A stretch of 8,701 nucleotides of DNA from JBLHRE01 sp047625765 (GTDB lineage Bacteria; Bacteroidota; Bacteroidia; Flavobacteriales; JBLHRE01), in NCBI GenBank assembly GCA_047625765.1, contig JBLHRE010000075.1, positions 1 to 8,701 on the forward strand, written 5' to 3'. Shown here piece by piece: positions 6,513 through 8,701 of the stretch. Numbering within the stretch: the first letter of the stretch is position 1; each line of letters starts with the position of its first letter. The position numbers and the translations under genes are program-made. The notes beneath the pieces are model-generated. The model was not told the DNA's origin, made no database searches, and saw only the letters and a program-made list of their open reading frames with translations.

Positions 6513-7814
6513 ATGGCACAAGTTGAATTGATCATGCCCAAAATGGGTGAGAGTGTTGCAGAGGCAACTTTGATTAAATGGTTGAAGGATGAGGGTGAAG
6601 TTATTGAACTAGAAGAGTCGGTAATTGAAATTGCAACCGATAAGGTAGATTCTGAAGTTCCTTCGCCAGTAGAAGGTGTTTTGATTAAGAAATTGTTCAA
6701 TGAAGATGATGTTGTTCTAGTAGGGCAAGTAGTTGGAATCATTGAAACAGATGGCGATGCTCCAGCAGCAGCTCCAGTTGAAAAAGCAGCAGCCCCAGCA
6801 GCGGCAGCAGAAAAAATCGAAACAGAAGTAAACGAAGCGGTAGCAGATGCAAATCCTTTGGCTAAAACTTCTGATAGCGGAAAATTCTACTCGCCTTTGG
6901 TACGTAGCATTGCGCAAGAGGAAGGCATTTCAATGTCAGAATTAGAGACAATTGCAGGTTCTGGTTTAGAAGGCCGAGTTAACAAAGATGATATTCTTGC
7001 TTTTGTAGCAAATAGATCAAAAGGAGGAAGTGTTTCAGCTCCAGCTAAAAAGTCAAGTCCAGCGAAAGCAAGCGAGCCTAAAGCTCCTGCTATTAGTGTA
7101 AACAGAGGAGACGAATTGATAGAGATGGATCGTATGCGCAAGCTTATTGCTGACCACATGATTATGTCTAAGCGCGTTTCGCCACACGTTACTTCTATGA
7201 TTGAGGTTGATATGACCAATATCGTACTATGGAGAAACAAGGTGAAAGATGCATTCTTTAAAAGAGAAGGAGAGAAAATTACTTTCACACCAATCTTTAT
7301 CGAAGCAGTTACGCAAGCCATCAAAGATTTTCCAATGATCAATGTTTCTGTCGATGGAACTACCATTGTGAAACGTAAGGATATCAATATTGGAATGGCT
7401 GCCGCATTGCCTTCTGGAAACTTAATTGTTCCAGTTATTCACAAAGCAGACGCAAAGAATTTGATGGGTATTACCAAATCAGTTAACGATTTGGCAAAAC
7501 GTGCACGTAACAATGCATTAACTCCAGACGAAGTTTCTGGTGGTACATTTACCTTAACCAATGTGGGTACTTTTGGTAACATTATGGGTACACCAATTAT
7601 CAATCAGCCGCAAGTAGCGATTTTGGCTGTAGGTGCAATCAAGAAAAAACCAGCGGTTATCGAAACTCCACAAGGAGATACTATTGGTATCCGTCACTTA
7701 ATGTTTATGTCATTGTCTTACGACCACCGCGTTGTAGATGGTGCTTTGGGTGGTTCTTTCCTAAGAAGAGTAGGAGATTACCTAGAAGCATTTGATATGG
7801 ACAGAAATATTTAA
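6513..7814 (+). CDS. 2-oxo acid dehydrogenase E2, dihydrolipoamide acyltransferase
   Basis: This is the E2 core subunit of a 2-oxo acid dehydrogenase complex, passing an acyl group from its lipoyl arm to CoA in the cytoplasm. The complete 433-residue protein shows one lipoyl domain (1-78) with the lipoylated lysine K44 in EIATDKVDSEVPSP, an Ala/Pro/Glu-rich linker (about 82-120), and a peripheral-subunit-binding domain (about 125-166; YSPLVRSIAQEEGI, GSGLEGRVNKDDIL). A second Ala/Lys/Pro linker (about 172-195) leads to the catalytic domain (about 200-433), whose active-site motif is DHRVVDG (H405, D409). The DKVDSE lipoyl motif resembles branched-chain 2-oxo acid dehydrogenase E2 more than Bacteroidota SucB, so a 2-oxoisovalerate-type role is my preference; a pyruvate or 2-oxoglutarate role is not excluded. 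No E1 or E3 gene is adjacent. The ATG at 6513 gives the standard N-terminus. Confidence 0.93.
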   Translation: MAQVELIMPKMGESVAEATLIKWLKDEGEVIELEESVIEIATDKVDSEVPSPVEGVLIKKLFNEDDVVLVGQVVGIIETDGDAPAAAPVEKAAAPAAAAEKIETEVNEAVADANPLAKTSDSGKFYSPLVRSIAQEEGISMSELETIAGSGLEGRVNKDDILAFVANRSKGGSVSAPAKKSSPAKASEPKAPAISVNRGDELIEMDRMRKLIADHMIMSKRVSPHVTSMIEVDMTNIVLWRNKVKDAFFKREGEKITFTPIFIEAVTQAIKDFPMINVSVDGTTIVKRKDINIGMAAALPSGNLIVPVIHKADAKNLMGITKSVNDLAKRARNNALTPDEVSGGTFTLTNVGTFGNIMGTPIINQPQVAILAVGAIKKKPAVIETPQGDTIGIRHLMFMSLSYDHRVVDGALGGSFLRRVGDYLEAFDMDRNI

Positions 7815-7836
7815 TGGATAGTATAAATTGAATAAT

Positions 7837-7869
7837 AAAGCCCTGACCAAAACTATTGGTTAGGGCTTT
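7837..7869 (+). terminator. Intrinsic terminator or attenuator after the E2 gene
   Basis: AAAGCCCTGACCAA (7837-7850) pairs with TTGGTTAGGGCTTT (7856-7869) around a five-base loop, 14 pairs with one G-U. The run of T after the stem is short (TTT then GTTG), so termination on the plus strand may be incomplete. It lies 22 bases after the E2 stop and 18 bases before the next gene, for which I see no promoter of its own, so some read-through is plausible. Confidence 0.78.
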
Positions 7870-7887
7870 GTTGCTCTTATAGAAAGC

Positions 7888-8631
7888 ATGACTAAAATAA
7901 GCGTAGAATTTATCTTGCCATTTTTCAACCCTCACCTGGGCTGGGATACTGTAGTTATTGATAATATTCGACAGCTAGAAACATCTTTACCTAATTACGA
8001 GGTATTGCTTACGCTTGTCAATGATGGCTCTACGGAAAGTATTCCAAATGAAGTTTTAGAGGGTCTACATGAGCAAATTCCTTCTTTGCAATACATCACT
8101 TACAAATCCAATAAAGGGAAAGGACACGCCATTAGAATGGGCGTTAAGAAATCGAGAGGAGATAAACTTATTTATACCGATTTTGATTTCCCGTATACCC
8201 AACAAAGTGTCTTGGATGTAATTCACAGATTGGATACATCTGATGTTATTATTGGTGTGAGATCTGAAGCCTACTATGATGCACTACCAGACAAACGTAA
8301 ACGCTTGAGTCTGCGACTGCAAAAGCTTAACAAGCTACTTACAGGATTACCAATAACCGATACACAAGCTGGTTTGAAGGGTTTTAACAGAAAAGGAAAA
8401 CCCTTATTTCTGCGTACCAAGATTCACCGTTTTTTATTCGATTTAGAGTTTGTTGATTTGGCTTTTAATGAAGCTAGAGTAAAGGTGTCAACTCAAGATA
8501 TCGAATTGAAACCAAATATTGAATTTACTAAATTCAATAAGTCTGTTTTGCTAAAGGAGATGAAAAACCTTGCCCTACTTTTGGTCAAAATGAACGTTAG
8601 AAGATTGGGTCGTTTTTTTAAAAAAAGCTAA
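7888..8631 (+). CDS. Family 2 glycosyltransferase, dolichyl-phosphate mannose synthase-like
   Basis: This 247-residue GT2 enzyme resembles polyprenyl/dolichyl-phosphate hexose synthases, which transfer a sugar from a nucleotide donor to a lipid phosphate. The GT-A fold is visible in order: SVEFILPFFN (5-14), LTLVNDGST (41-49) for nucleotide binding, SNKGKGHAIRMGVKKSRGD (74-92), the metal-binding DFD (98-100), IIGVRS (121-126), and DTQAGLKGF (158-166) followed by FLFDLEFVDLA (182-192). These later blocks match the DPM1-type layout. No C-terminal membrane helices are present, so it would be soluble or peripheral; its basic C-terminus (NVRRLGRFFKKS) could contact the membrane. The sugar and acceptor are unknown. 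It follows the E2 terminator after 18 bases and is closely followed by a membrane-protein gene, which may be its partner. The ATG at 7888 leaves only a short N-terminal lead before the first strand. Confidence 0.88.
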   Translation: MTKISVEFILPFFNPHLGWDTVVIDNIRQLETSLPNYEVLLTLVNDGSTESIPNEVLEGLHEQIPSLQYITYKSNKGKGHAIRMGVKKSRGDKLIYTDFDFPYTQQSVLDVIHRLDTSDVIIGVRSEAYYDALPDKRKRLSLRLQKLNKLLTGLPITDTQAGLKGFNRKGKPLFLRTKIHRFLFDLEFVDLAFNEARVKVSTQDIELKPNIEFTKFNKSVLLKEMKNLALLLVKMNVRRLGRFFKKS

Positions 8632-8632
8632 A

Positions 8633-8701
8633 ATGTCAGATAAAAAGAAAGGCTTGTTGTTAACTGGTTTTCTCGGAATCATTGCAATTTTCATAGTTTT
8701 C
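8633..8701 (+). CDS. Start of a membrane protein, cut by the right window edge
   Basis: An ATG at 8633, one base after the upstream stop codon, opens a frame that continues to the window edge (23 codons). The peptide begins MSDKKKG and then turns strongly hydrophobic (LLLTGFLGIIAIFIVF), as in a cytoplasmic Lys-rich tail followed by a first membrane helix. The tight spacing implies co-transcription with the DPM1-like glycosyltransferase. A polytopic glycosyltransferase or other glycan-related membrane protein would fit the context, but 23 residues cannot identify a family. Confidence 0.6.
   Translation, partial: MSDKKKGLLLTGFLGIIAIFIVF

Noticed and set aside
6760..6830. GCA-rich repetitive stretch.
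   Set aside because: It encodes the Ala/Pro linker of the E2 protein, a normal flexible linker rather than a DNA repeat element.
6887..7387. Long minus-strand open frame of 166 codons.
   Set aside because: It is antisense to the E2 subunit-binding and catalytic domains, with no recognisable domain of its own.

Overview
The window is AT-rich chromosomal DNA, most likely from a member of the Bacteroidota, probably the Flavobacteriia. Three observations point there. Start sites lack clear Shine-Dalgarno sequences. Several genes are preceded by the Bacteroidota-type -7 element TAnnTTTG. The gene families also fit: a flotillin with an NfeD-like partner, an SPFH/Arc ribbon-helix-helix pair, and a sodium:solute symporter next to recR. 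I see no phage, insertion sequence, CRISPR array, tRNA or rRNA. The content is mostly core or housekeeping, and I found no convincing new multi-gene system.

Left part (1-2294): two membrane-microdomain (SPFH) loci lie back to back. On the minus strand an NfeD-like membrane protein runs directly into a flotillin frame. The flotillin has lost its start and N-terminal part, and its remaining frame (489 down to the window edge) overlaps the NfeD 3' end in another frame. It looks like a deletion scar or an assembly error. Divergently, on the plus strand, a second two-TM SPFH protein is followed six bases later by a 61-residue Arc-type ribbon-helix-helix protein. The pair ends at a strong symmetrical terminator shared with the convergent symporter.

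Middle part (2255-6457): a 474-residue sodium:solute symporter lies on the minus strand. Divergent from it are recR, with a -7 element almost touching its ATG, and, five bases after recR, a 652-residue fused glycosyltransferase with a TTG start. That fusion joins a family 2 glycosyltransferase to four TM helices, a nucleotide-binding-like domain and a collapsed remnant of a polyprenyl-phosphate sugar-1-phosphate transferase.

Right part (6458-8701): a complete three-domain 2-oxo acid dehydrogenase E2 acyltransferase has its own candidate promoter and a terminator hairpin. After it come a soluble, DPM1-like family 2 glycosyltransferase and, one base later, the start of a membrane protein cut by the window edge. 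The two glycosyltransferases suggest polyprenyl-linked glycan or cell-surface work, while recR and the E2 are core DNA-repair and central/branched-chain metabolism genes.
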